The notes under the pieces: generated by a model
Databases searched by the model: none
Seen by the model: the letters and a program-made list of their open reading frames with translations, nothing else
What the model was told of the DNA's origin: nothing
Position numbers and translations under genes: made by a program
Shown: piece after piece, positions 1-5,991 of the stretch
Numbering within the stretch: position 1 is the stretch's first letter
How the letters are laid out: each line of letters starts with the position of its first letter
Origin: CAILHX01 sp036561085
GTDB lineage: Bacteria; Pseudomonadota; Gammaproteobacteria; Burkholderiales; Methylophilaceae
Assembly (NCBI GenBank): GCA_036561085.1
Contig: DATBPY010000034.1
Coordinates: 1 to 12,336 of the forward strand
DNA length: 12,336 nt
Reading direction: 5' to 3'

Positions 1-210
1 TACATCGTCATGCATAAATACAACGATGTCAGTCTTGTCTTGCGAAAGGATATATGAATTATAGACTTCCGGAAGTCCGCGCTTGTTCTCAAAACTGATA
101 CGTGGAACCAGGCGATTATCATAGGTCAGGCGTTTAAGCGACAACCCCAAAGCAGAGTTACTCCAAAATTCGCTCTCTGATTTTCTTGTAGCACTAATGA
201 TATCGATCAT
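1..210 (-). CDS. Putative glycosyltransferase (GT2-like), N-terminal 70 residues only
   Basis: An open frame runs from ATG at 210-208 to the left edge, giving exactly 70 codons with no stop; the gene continues outside the window. The product begins MIDIISATRKSESEFW and ends at the edge with FMHDDV. A short beta-strand start, an SxLGLSLKRL-like segment, an FENKRGLP segment, then a hydrophobic strand leading to HDD resembles the glycosyltransferase-like family of StrF type (Pfam PF13712). In that family an aspartate pair in this position contacts the nucleotide-sugar and metal. No signal peptide is seen, so it should be cytosolic and act on surface glycans. No clear Shine-Dalgarno precedes the ATG; the only upstream ATG is followed at once by a stop. 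A weak -10-like TACAAT lies at 250-245. The region is more AT-rich than the genes to its right, as glycan loci often are. The family call rests on memory of the motif and on a fragment. Confidence 0.6.
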   Translation of the reverse strand, partial: MIDIISATRKSESEFWSNSALGLSLKRLTYDNRLVPRISFENKRGLPEVYNSYILSQDKTDIVVFMHDDV

Positions 211-261
211 GGGAGTTACATTTTTGTGAGGCCGGAAAGCCGGAATTGTATGATAAATGCG

Positions 262-297
262 AAATAAAAGTGGGTCACTCGAAATAAGTGCCCACTT
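262..297 (-). terminator. Intrinsic terminator of the tRNA-Arg transcript
   Basis: Reading the minus strand, 297-291 (AAGTGGG) pairs with 274-268 (CCCACTT) and 290-287 (CACT) pairs with 279-276 (AGTG), leaving one bulged A at 275 and a 7-nt loop at 286-280. The stem runs straight into a T-rich run (TTATTT, 267-262). It lies 10 nt after the encoded CCA end of the tRNA, the expected place for a terminator of a monocistronic tRNA. Confidence 0.8.
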
Positions 298-307
298 CTA
301 TGATGAC

Positions 308-384
308 TGGCGCGCCCGAAGAGATTCGAACTCCTGACCCCTTGGTTCGTAGCCAAGTACTCTATCCAGCTGAGCTACGGGCGC
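308..384 (-). tRNA. tRNA-Arg (anticodon ACG), CCA encoded
   Basis: The 77-nt minus-strand gene folds as a full cloverleaf. The acceptor stem pairs GCGCCCG (384-378) with CGGGCGC, followed by discriminator G and an encoded CCA at 310-308. The D arm is GCTC/GAGT with one G-U pair. The anticodon stem CTTGG/CCAAG encloses loop CTACGAA, and the T stem AGGAG/CTCTT (one G-U) encloses TTCGAAT. The anticodon is ACG (350-348). In bacteria A34 of this tRNA is deaminated to inosine by TadA, so it reads CGU, CGC and CGA arginine codons. It has its own promoter and terminator and sits 61 nt downstream of the cysS stop codon. Confidence 0.97.
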
Positions 385-399
385 GTTGTTTTTGAGAAA

Positions 400-434
400 G
401 GGCGCAATTATACCAAAATAGCGCTTATCAACAA
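400..434 (-). promoter_or_regulatory. Sigma70 promoter of tRNA-Arg with stringent-type discriminator
   Basis: On the minus strand a perfect TATAAT (412-407) is preceded by TGG, forming an extended -10. A TTGTTG at 434-429 is the -35, with a 16-bp spacer. The bases between the -10 and the predicted start near 400 read TGCGCCC. Such a GC-rich discriminator is typical of stable-RNA promoters repressed by ppGpp/DksA. The promoter lies wholly between cysS and the tRNA, so the tRNA need not depend on cysS transcription, although no terminator separates them. The boxes are seen; the regulation is inferred. Confidence 0.75.
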
Positions 435-445
435 GGCAATTTCTA

Positions 446-1813
446 CTAGGCACGTCTCCAAGTGGTACCTTGAGGAGTATCTTCGAGCACGATACCGGCA
501 TCGGTGAGTTGTTTGCGTATACGATCCGACTCGGCAAAATCCTTCGCTTGTTTGGCTGTATTGCGTGTGGCAATAAGCGCGTCGATATCGAGAGCATCGT
601 CCGATATCTCTGCAGCTCCGTGTAGAAAGACATCCGGTTCGCGCTGCAATAAACCCAGAATGTCCGCTAGCGATTTCAGCATAACGGCAGTTTCAGTTGA
701 GTGTGATTTGTTGACTTCGTTGGCGAGTTCAAATAACACAGCAACGGCTTCCGGTGTGTTGAAATCATCGTCCATCGCTGTCTTGAATCTGGCTGCAACC
801 GGGTTGTTCCAGTCTATTGCCTGTGTGAAGACCGGTGTACCTCTCAGAGCCGTATATAACCGGGTAAGCGCCTGTTTTGCATCGTCCAGATGATGATCCG
901 AGTAGTTGAGCGGGCTGCGATAGTGGGCGCGCAGGATGAAAAAACGTACTATCTCAGCGTCGTATTGCTTCAGAATCTCGCGGATGGTGAAGAAGTTGCC
1001 CAGCGACTTGGACATCTTTTCGTTATCCACCCGTACAAAACCATTATGCAGCCAGTAATTCACGAATTTATGGTCATGGGCGCCTTCAGACTGGGCGATC
1101 TCGTTTTCATGGTGAGGGAACTGTAGGTCTGCGCCGCCGCCATGGATGTCGAAATGTTCTCCCAGCAGATGTTCGCTCATGGCAGAGCATTCGATATGCC
1201 AGCCGGGGCGGCCTTTTCCCCACGGCGAGTCCCAGGAAGGTTCATCGGGTTTGGCGGATTTCCATAATACGAAATCCATAGGGTCACGCTTGGCGCTATC
1301 CACTTCCACCCGCTCCCCAGCGCGGAGATCTTCCAGCGATTTGCCGGAAAGTTTGCCGTAGCCTTCGAAATCGCTTACGGAGTAGAACACATCGCCATTT
1401 TTCCCTACGTACGCCAGTTTGCGCTCTATGAGCTCGGCGATCATGCTGACCATGCCATCCACATACTCGGTAGCGCGTGGCTCTGCATCGGGACGTATCA
1501 CTCCCAGCGCATCGGCATCCTCGTTCATTGCCTGGATATAGCGCTGAGTCAGGTCGCCGATAGCTTCGTTATTCTCCGCGGCGCGCTTGATGATCTTGTC
1601 GTCTATATCGGTAATGTTGCGCACGTAAGTAAGTTGCAGACCTTCGGCGCGTAACCAGCGCGACACCATGTCGAACACCACCATGACGCGGGCGTGGCCC
1701 AGATGGCAGTAGTCATATACGGTCATGCCGCAGACGTACATGCGCACATGTCCCGGAGTAATGGGGGCAAACGGCTGTTTTTCCCGCGCGATGGTGTTAT
1801 AAAGATTAAGCAT
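446..1813 (-). CDS. cysS: Cysteinyl-tRNA synthetase
   Basis: The cytosolic class I enzyme charges tRNA-Cys with cysteine using ATP. The 455-residue product matches the usual length (about 460) and is complete. The HIGH motif appears as HLGH at residues 37-40 and KMSKS at 266-270. The active-site zinc ligands known from the E. coli enzyme are all present: C28, C209, H234 and E238. The C-terminal half carries the helical anticodon-binding region and ends in TWRRA; the stop is TAG. The chosen ATG gives the canonical MLNLYNT start; no strong Shine-Dalgarno is visible before it. It is divergent from the envelope operon starting near 1900 and lies upstream of tRNA-Arg. In E. coli cysS is likewise divergent from ppiB-lpxH, so this placement is an old one, here with three extra genes before ppiB. 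Confidence 0.98.
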   Translation of the reverse strand: MLNLYNTIAREKQPFAPITPGHVRMYVCGMTVYDYCHLGHARVMVVFDMVSRWLRAEGLQLTYVRNITDIDDKIIKRAAENNEAIGDLTQRYIQAMNEDADALGVIRPDAEPRATEYVDGMVSMIAELIERKLAYVGKNGDVFYSVSDFEGYGKLSGKSLEDLRAGERVEVDSAKRDPMDFVLWKSAKPDEPSWDSPWGKGRPGWHIECSAMSEHLLGEHFDIHGGGADLQFPHHENEIAQSEGAHDHKFVNYWLHNGFVRVDNEKMSKSLGNFFTIREILKQYDAEIVRFFILRAHYRSPLNYSDHHLDDAKQALTRLYTALRGTPVFTQAIDWNNPVAARFKTAMDDDFNTPEAVAVLFELANEVNKSHSTETAVMLKSLADILGLLQREPDVFLHGAAEISDDALDIDALIATRNTAKQAKDFAESDRIRKQLTDAGIVLEDTPQGTTWRRA

Positions 1814-1880
1814 GATGATAATTACAGTCAGGAACTGCTTGAATTTTTTGAGTTATAGTACGTTTGAGGGTGGAGTTTTT

Positions 1881-1889
1881 TGATAGAAT
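1881..1889 (+). promoter_or_regulatory. Candidate extended -10 promoter of the envelope operon
   Basis: TGATAGAAT is an extended -10 element (TGn + TAGAAT at 1884-1889) in the T-rich divergent region between cysS and the TPR gene. Upstream there is only a poor -35 (TTTGAG at 1863-1868, 15-bp spacer), which extended -10 promoters tolerate. Transcription would start near 1896, giving a leader of about 28 nt before ATG 1924. That would place the alternative TTG start at 1864 upstream of the transcript. No convincing cysS promoter could be picked on the opposite strand, although TATAAC at 1857-1852 is a possible -10. Confidence 0.4.
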
Positions 1890-1923
1890 CAGCGCCTTGG
1901 AAACTCTTCAAAAGTATAGCACA

Positions 1924-2853
1924 ATGCCTTCTATACACGCCCTAGGGCGCTGCGGTTTACTGGTGATTTGCGGTTTTTTTTGTTTAAGTGGCGTGAGCTA
2001 TGCGGCAGATATCAAAGAACTCAATGCACAGCTTGCAAAAGGAGTGGCTTTTGCACAAGAAGGAAAACAGGCCGAGGCGATTGCTGTGTTCTCTGCACTG
2101 ATACAGAGCAATCCGGAATTGCCGGAGCCCTATAATGATCTGGCGGTGGTCTACGCGGAACAAGGGCAATACGAGAAAGCGCGGCTGGCGTTGGAAATGG
2201 CGATCAATACTCACCCTAGTTACAATACGGCACATCAGAATCTGGGCGGTATCTACGCCAAAATGGCCAGCGATGCCTATGACAAGGCATTGCAAGTGGA
2301 TCGCAACGGCAACCATCCTTCACCGCAATTGGAGATGATCAAGGAGATCGTGCCGGTTGGGTCGGTGAAGATGGCAGCGATCAAGCCCACGCCGCGTCTT
2401 CCCGCATTCCTTGAACACAAGCCTGCCGCCGTTGCCATTGGGCCCAGACCGACGGTGCCTGTCGCCAGCGAACCACCACGCACTGAACCTGCGAAAATCG
2501 CCCCCAAGGCAGACGCACAACAGGAGGTACTAAGTATGGTTCAAGATTGGGCGCATGCATGGTCGACCAAGAATGTGCCCGCATACTTGGCTTTTTATGC
2601 ACCGGATTTCAAAACTCCCAATGGCGAATCGCGCGCAGAATGGGCAAAGGGACGTGAACTCCGCATCAAAAAACCGGTACCTATCAAGGTGCAGGTACTG
2701 AATCCGAAAATCACGGTGGAAGGCGATCATGCCACCGTCTCATTCAGGCAGGATTATCGTGCAGGTGACCTGAGCAAGCGTACCGCAAAAGTGTTGCAAC
2801 TCAAGCAAGCTTCCGACAAGTGGTTGATTGAGAAAGAAGTGGCAGATAATTAA
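1924..2853 (+). CDS. Exported TPR protein with C-terminal NTF2-like (Csd6-type) domain
   Basis: The 309-residue product begins with a signal peptide: basic/polar start, hydrophobic core at 11-25, and likely cleavage after SYA (27). The open frame extends upstream to a TTG at 1864, but that would bury the signal peptide behind 20 residues and lie upstream of the likely transcription start, so ATG 1924 is preferred. No strong Shine-Dalgarno is seen. Residues 31-127 form about two to three TPR repeats (A/G/Y/P pattern, for example PEPYNDLAVVYAEQGQYEKA). Residues 150-198 are a Pro/Ala-rich linker. Residues 200-306 are an NTF2/SnoaL-like fold with WAHAWSTKNVPAYLAFYAPDF and later FRQDYRA. The same domain type ends the next protein, and it is the C-terminal domain of H. 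pylori Csd6. There is no catalytic domain, so a periplasmic scaffold or adaptor role is inferred. Its stop overlaps the next ATG (TAATG). Confidence 0.85.
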   Translation: MPSIHALGRCGLLVICGFFCLSGVSYAADIKELNAQLAKGVAFAQEGKQAEAIAVFSALIQSNPELPEPYNDLAVVYAEQGQYEKARLALEMAINTHPSYNTAHQNLGGIYAKMASDAYDKALQVDRNGNHPSPQLEMIKEIVPVGSVKMAAIKPTPRLPAFLEHKPAAVAIGPRPTVPVASEPPRTEPAKIAPKADAQQEVLSMVQDWAHAWSTKNVPAYLAFYAPDFKTPNGESRAEWAKGRELRIKKPVPIKVQVLNPKITVEGDHATVSFRQDYRAGDLSKRTAKVLQLKQASDKWLIEKEVADN

Positions 2854-4091
2854 TGCGTCAAATCATCTCACGTAAAGGGTTGTTGCTTACCTTGGTCATT
2901 GCGTTGGCAGTGCCTTGGAATGCAACGGCGATCCATAAGGCGGATCAATCATCGCGCCTGGAGGCTTTCATTCACTCTGCTCCGCATGGCGGCATCGAGG
3001 GGATGCTGGTGCGCAGCCTGGTGGAAATAACCCAAGGCAAGCTGGATGAAGCGCTGAATGATGTAGATGCGGTGATCAGCCGTGTACCCAATTTCAAGCT
3101 CGCATATCTGGTGCGTGGAGATTTGCTGCAAGCAAAGGCACATCAGATCTCTGGCTTCGGCGCGGCACCGAATGCGCCTTCTGCAGAGATCGCGGATTTG
3201 CAACAGGAAGCGCATGCGCGCCTGGAACGCTACATTGCGCATGATGCAAGAGTACCGGATGATATCTGGCAACTCGATTCCACTCAGCGTTACGCCATCG
3301 TGGTGGATACGGGAAAATCTCGACTTTATCTCTATCGCAACGAGAATGGGAAACCCGTTTATGTGTCCGATTACTATGTCACTGTGGGCAAGAATGGCAC
3401 AGAGAAGCAACAGGAAGGCGATAAAAGGACTCCACTGGGCGTTTATTTCACGGGTAAGCAATTGGATAAGGAAAGACTACCCGATCAGTATGGCAGTGCG
3501 GCTTATCCATTAAGCTACCCCAACGAGTGGGATGAGCGTCAAGGTAAAACCGGGCATGGCATCTGGTTACATGGTTCTCCCAGCGATACTTATAGCCGTC
3601 CTCCGCGTTCTTCGGACGGCTGTGTGGTGCTGACCAATACTGACATCTTATCCTTGTCGCCTATTTTGCAGAATGGCGCAACGCCGGTGGTGATTGCCAG
3701 AGATGAAAATAGCGAGAATGGCGAAGTTGCTGCGATCCCCAGTGAGCAACGAGAAGCTTTGCTCAACGAGGTGGAAGCATGGCGCAAGCATTGGCAACAG
3801 CAGGATACCGATCTCTATTTGCAGTATTATTCACCCAATTTCTTCACCCAGAATATGGATCTCGCAAAATGGTCGGCGGAAAAGCGTCGCATCCAGCAAC
3901 ATAAGGCAAACGTCAGTGTTACCTTGTCTGAAATGAGCGTATTCCGCAATCCCGATCCTCACCGGCAAATGGTGGTAGTCAATTTTAATCAGGATTACCG
4001 TGCGGATAGCTTCAGCCACAAGATGCGTAAGCGCCAGTACTGGGAACTGGAGAAGGGGCGTTGGAAGATTTTGTATGAAGGAGCAGCCTGA
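2853..4091 (+). CDS. Periplasmic YkuD-family L,D-transpeptidase / L,D-carboxypeptidase, Csd6/Pgp2-like
   Basis: The 412-residue product has a signal peptide (core 9-22, likely cleavage after ATA, 26) and a helical TPR-like region at about 33-130. A YkuD domain follows at about 146-283, with TPLG at 193-196, His240 in WLHGSP, and the nucleophile Cys257 in SSDGCVVLTN. Residues 300-410 are an NTF2-like domain with WRKHWQQQD and FNQDYRA. The order helical domain, YkuD, NTF2-like is that of Helicobacter Csd6 and Campylobacter Pgp2, L,D-carboxypeptidases that trim peptidoglycan tetrapeptides to tripeptides and set cell shape. Other YkuD proteins form 3-3 crosslinks or attach or detach lipoproteins. 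Which reaction applies here cannot be read from the sequence. The usual Arg/Lys after the catalytic Cys-Val/Ile is absent (GCVVL). It overlaps its neighbours by 1 nt on each side (TAATG and TGATG), implying translational coupling. Confidence 0.88.
   Translation: MRQIISRKGLLLTLVIALAVPWNATAIHKADQSSRLEAFIHSAPHGGIEGMLVRSLVEITQGKLDEALNDVDAVISRVPNFKLAYLVRGDLLQAKAHQISGFGAAPNAPSAEIADLQQEAHARLERYIAHDARVPDDIWQLDSTQRYAIVVDTGKSRLYLYRNENGKPVYVSDYYVTVGKNGTEKQQEGDKRTPLGVYFTGKQLDKERLPDQYGSAAYPLSYPNEWDERQGKTGHGIWLHGSPSDTYSRPPRSSDGCVVLTNTDILSLSPILQNGATPVVIARDENSENGEVAAIPSEQREALLNEVEAWRKHWQQQDTDLYLQYYSPNFFTQNMDLAKWSAEKRRIQQHKANVSVTLSEMSVFRNPDPHRQMVVVNFNQDYRADSFSHKMRKRQYWELEKGRWKILYEGAA
4078..4083 (+). promoter_or_regulatory. 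Strong Shine-Dalgarno for the periplasmic cyclophilin
   Basis: AAGGAG lies 7 nt before ATG 4091, inside the last codons of the YkuD gene. It is the best ribosome-binding site of this operon and fixes the cyclophilin start at the TGATG overlap. Confidence 0.7.
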
Positions 4092-4792
4092 TGCTGTTGC
4101 GTTATTTATTGTGTGCGATCTTGTATGTCAGCTTGAATGCTTGGGCAGGCAACCCCCAGGTGGAGTTTGAGACCAGTCAGGGTAATTTCGTGGTGGAGTT
4201 GTACCCGGACAAAGCACCGCATACTGTCGAGAATTTTTTGCAATATGTGAATATCGGCTACTACACAGGCACCGTTTTTGAACGCGCTATTCCTAATTTT
4301 GTGGCGCAAGGCGGTGGGATGACGGAAACGTTGCAGGTCAAGCCTACCTTTACGCCTGTCATCAGTGAATCCAACAATGGGCTGCTTAATGATCGCGGCA
4401 GTATTGCCATGGTACGCGGTCATTCAGCGGACTCGGCAACCTCGCGCTTTTTTGTCAACCTTGCGAATAATCATATTCTGAACTACGTTCGGCCCGAAGA
4501 GGGCTTTGAGGGATATACCGTATTTGGTCGTATAATTCGTGGCTTCGACGTACTGTTACAGATAGGCGCCAAGCCCACGGTAGATATCGGTAGACTGCAG
4601 AACGTCCCCATAGAACTGCCGGTGATTCGCTCTGCATACTTACTGGATTCTGCGGTTGAGGCGGAAAATCTACCGCCGGAGCCGCCTCCTGTATTCACAA
4701 CAAAAAGTAAAACCAACAAAACTGCAACAACGAAAAAAGCTTATTCTAAACTTATTAAAAAGGGAAATGCCAGTGGTAAAACTGCAAACTAA
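4091..4792 (+). CDS. Exported cyclophilin-type peptidyl-prolyl isomerase, PpiA-like, altered active site
   Basis: The 233-residue product has a signal peptide (cleavage probably after AWA, 19) and a cyclophilin domain at about 22-185, so it should act on periplasmic proteins. Family landmarks include KAPHTVENF, FERAIPNFVAQGGGM, SATSRFFVN and YTVFGRIIRG. The catalytic arginine of FHR is kept (R65), as are F70 and Q73. However, the His before it is Glu (E64), the usual Met is Val (V71), and the usual Gln of SQFF is Arg (R119). Catalysis may therefore be weak or its substrates different. Residues 195-200 are Pro-rich, followed by a Lys/Thr-rich tail (204-233) absent from ordinary PpiA, whose coding region overlaps the start of ppiB. 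It shares clear similarity with the downstream gene, so the pair looks like a tandem duplication with one exported copy. Confidence 0.9.
   Translation: MLLRYLLCAILYVSLNAWAGNPQVEFETSQGNFVVELYPDKAPHTVENFLQYVNIGYYTGTVFERAIPNFVAQGGGMTETLQVKPTFTPVISESNNGLLNDRGSIAMVRGHSADSATSRFFVNLANNHILNYVRPEEGFEGYTVFGRIIRGFDVLLQIGAKPTVDIGRLQNVPIELPVIRSAYLLDSAVEAENLPPEPPPVFTTKSKTNKTATTKKAYSKLIKKGNASGKTAN
4761..4765 (+). promoter_or_regulatory. Shine-Dalgarno that favours a GTG start for ppiB
   Basis: AGGGA ends 7 nt before GTG 4773 but only 1 nt before ATG 4767. Normal spacing therefore points to GTG as the start. The resulting N-terminus MVKLQTNFGDI also aligns residue for residue with E. coli PpiB MVTFHTNHGDI. 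Confidence 0.55.
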
Positions 4793-5264
4793 TTTTGGCG
4801 ATATCGTATTGGAACTGGATGCCGAGAAAGCACCGCTGACAGTCGCTAATTTTCTGGAATATGTCGAAAGCGGCTTCTACAACGGCGTGATCTTTCATCG
4901 GGTGATCGACGATTTTATGATTCAAGGCGGAGGCATGGAGCCCGGCCTGAAACAAAAACCAAGTAATGATCCGATACAGAACGAGGCGGAAAACGGCCTG
5001 ACTAATGACGCATATACGGTCGCCATGGCGCGCACCTCAAATCCACATTCCGCTTCCAGCCAGTTCTTTATCAATGTCTCCGATAACGACTTTCTTAACC
5101 ATACTGCGCCAAGCGGGCAGGGGTGGGGCTATTGCGTATTCGGTAAAGTGGTAGAGGGTATGGACGTGGTAGATAAGATCAAAGCGGTAGAAACCGGCAG
5201 CCAGGGAGGTCATCAGGATGTGCCTGTGGAAGACGTAGTGATCATCTCGGCGGAAGTTGTTTGA
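4773..5264 (+). CDS. ppiB: Cytoplasmic cyclophilin, peptidyl-prolyl cis-trans isomerase B
   Basis: The enzyme interconverts cis and trans peptidyl-proline bonds in cytosolic proteins. The 163-residue product matches E. coli PpiB (164) along its whole length, with an intact active site: FHRVIDDFMIQGGG, SASSQFFINVSDNDFLNH and GWGYCVFGKVVEGMDVVDKI. There is no signal peptide. GTG 4773 is preferred from Shine-Dalgarno spacing and family alignment; ATG 4767 would add two residues. The open frame extends further upstream inside the cyclophilin gene before it, but that part encodes a basic, non-homologous stretch. The gene overlaps the exported cyclophilin by 20 nt and lpxH by 4 nt. The ppiB-lpxH order beside a divergent cysS is shared with E. 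coli. Confidence 0.95.
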   Translation: MVKLQTNFGDIVLELDAEKAPLTVANFLEYVESGFYNGVIFHRVIDDFMIQGGGMEPGLKQKPSNDPIQNEAENGLTNDAYTVAMARTSNPHSASSQFFINVSDNDFLNHTAPSGQGWGYCVFGKVVEGMDVVDKIKAVETGSQGGHQDVPVEDVVIISAEVV

Positions 5265-5983
5265 CCCACAGTCTATTCATTTCCGATCTACACCTATGTC
5301 AGACGCGACCGCATATCACGCGGTTGTTTCTGACATTTTTACAGCAGCAAGTACGCGCCGCTGAGTCTTTGTATATTCTGGGTGACTTGTTCGAGTACTG
5401 GGCAGGGGATGACGACCTCGAGGACGAACATCACCAGCAAGTAGTGAATGCGTTGCACGGATTATCAGAAGTAAAAGTCTATCTCATGCATGGCAATCGT
5501 GATTTGCTATTGGGCGAAAGATTTGCGCAAGCCTGCAATGCCACTTTATTGCCGGACCCTATCCTAATGAGTCTGCATGGGCGATTGACCTTGCTCACTC
5601 ACGGCGATCTTTTATGTACCGACGATGTGGATTATCAAGCTTTCCGCAAACAGGTGCACGATCCATTGTGGCAGCAGGCTTTTCTTGCACAACCTTTAAG
5701 CGAGCGCAAAAACCAGATTGCCGGTTATCGCAGTCGTAGCGAGCAGGAAAAATCTTATAAAAGCGAAGCGATCATGGATGTGAATGCCGAAGCTGTTGCC
5801 GACATGGTCCGACAGTATCAATATCCGTCTTTACTGATACATGGCCATACGCACCGTATGGGCAAGCATGCCATGAGTATCGATGGGCATTCCTGTGAGC
5901 GTATCGTACTGGGAGACTGGTATGACAGCGGGAGCTATCTCAGCGTCAACGCGCAGGAGTGCGTGATGCTGCCTTGGAATTAA
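5261..5983 (+). CDS. lpxH: UDP-2,3-diacylglucosamine diphosphatase
   Basis: LpxH hydrolyses UDP-2,3-diacylglucosamine to lipid X and UMP, the fourth step of lipid A synthesis, at the inner face of the cytoplasmic membrane. The 240-residue product matches the E. coli length. The calcineurin-like two-metal site is complete: D9 and H11 (DLH), D42 (GDLFEYW), N79 (GNRD), H114 (HGD), and H196 and H198 (GHTH). The IMDVN segment (171-175) is also as in E. coli. Translation starts at TTG 5261, overlapping the ppiB stop as TTGA. This is the only start that gives the family N-terminus (MTHSLFISDLHL), and a modest GGAAG lies 4 nt upstream. A rare start plus a 4-nt overlap suggests that expression depends on ribosomes finishing ppiB. 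It converges on the Sel1 gene with 8 nt between stops and no visible terminator. Confidence 0.97.
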   Translation: MTHSLFISDLHLCQTRPHITRLFLTFLQQQVRAAESLYILGDLFEYWAGDDDLEDEHHQQVVNALHGLSEVKVYLMHGNRDLLLGERFAQACNATLLPDPILMSLHGRLTLLTHGDLLCTDDVDYQAFRKQVHDPLWQQAFLAQPLSERKNQIAGYRSRSEQEKSYKSEAIMDVNAEAVADMVRQYQYPSLLIHGHTHRMGKHAMSIDGHSCERIVLGDWYDSGSYLSVNAQECVMLPWN

Positions 5984-5991
5984 TGTACGAA

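Noticed and set aside
229..243. CCGG-CTTT-CCGG inverted repeat before the glycosyltransferase gene
   Set aside because: The 4-bp stem lacks a T-run and no function can be supported. It may be a chance palindrome in the short leader.
298..633. Minus-strand open frame of 111 codons covering the cysS 3' end and the tRNA
   Set aside because: Its C-terminal part (APVAQLDRVLGYEPRGQEFESLRARQ) is simply the tRNA gene translated, a well-known annotation artefact. The rest is cysS read in another frame.
1864..1923. 20-codon upstream extension of the TPR gene from a TTG
   Set aside because: It would bury a clear signal peptide and covers the likely -10 element, so ATG 1924 is the better start.
4656..4772. 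N-terminal extension of ppiB inside the exported cyclophilin gene
   Set aside because: It encodes a basic, non-homologous stretch overlapping the cyclophilin tail, while PpiB homology begins exactly at the GTG/ATG near 4770.
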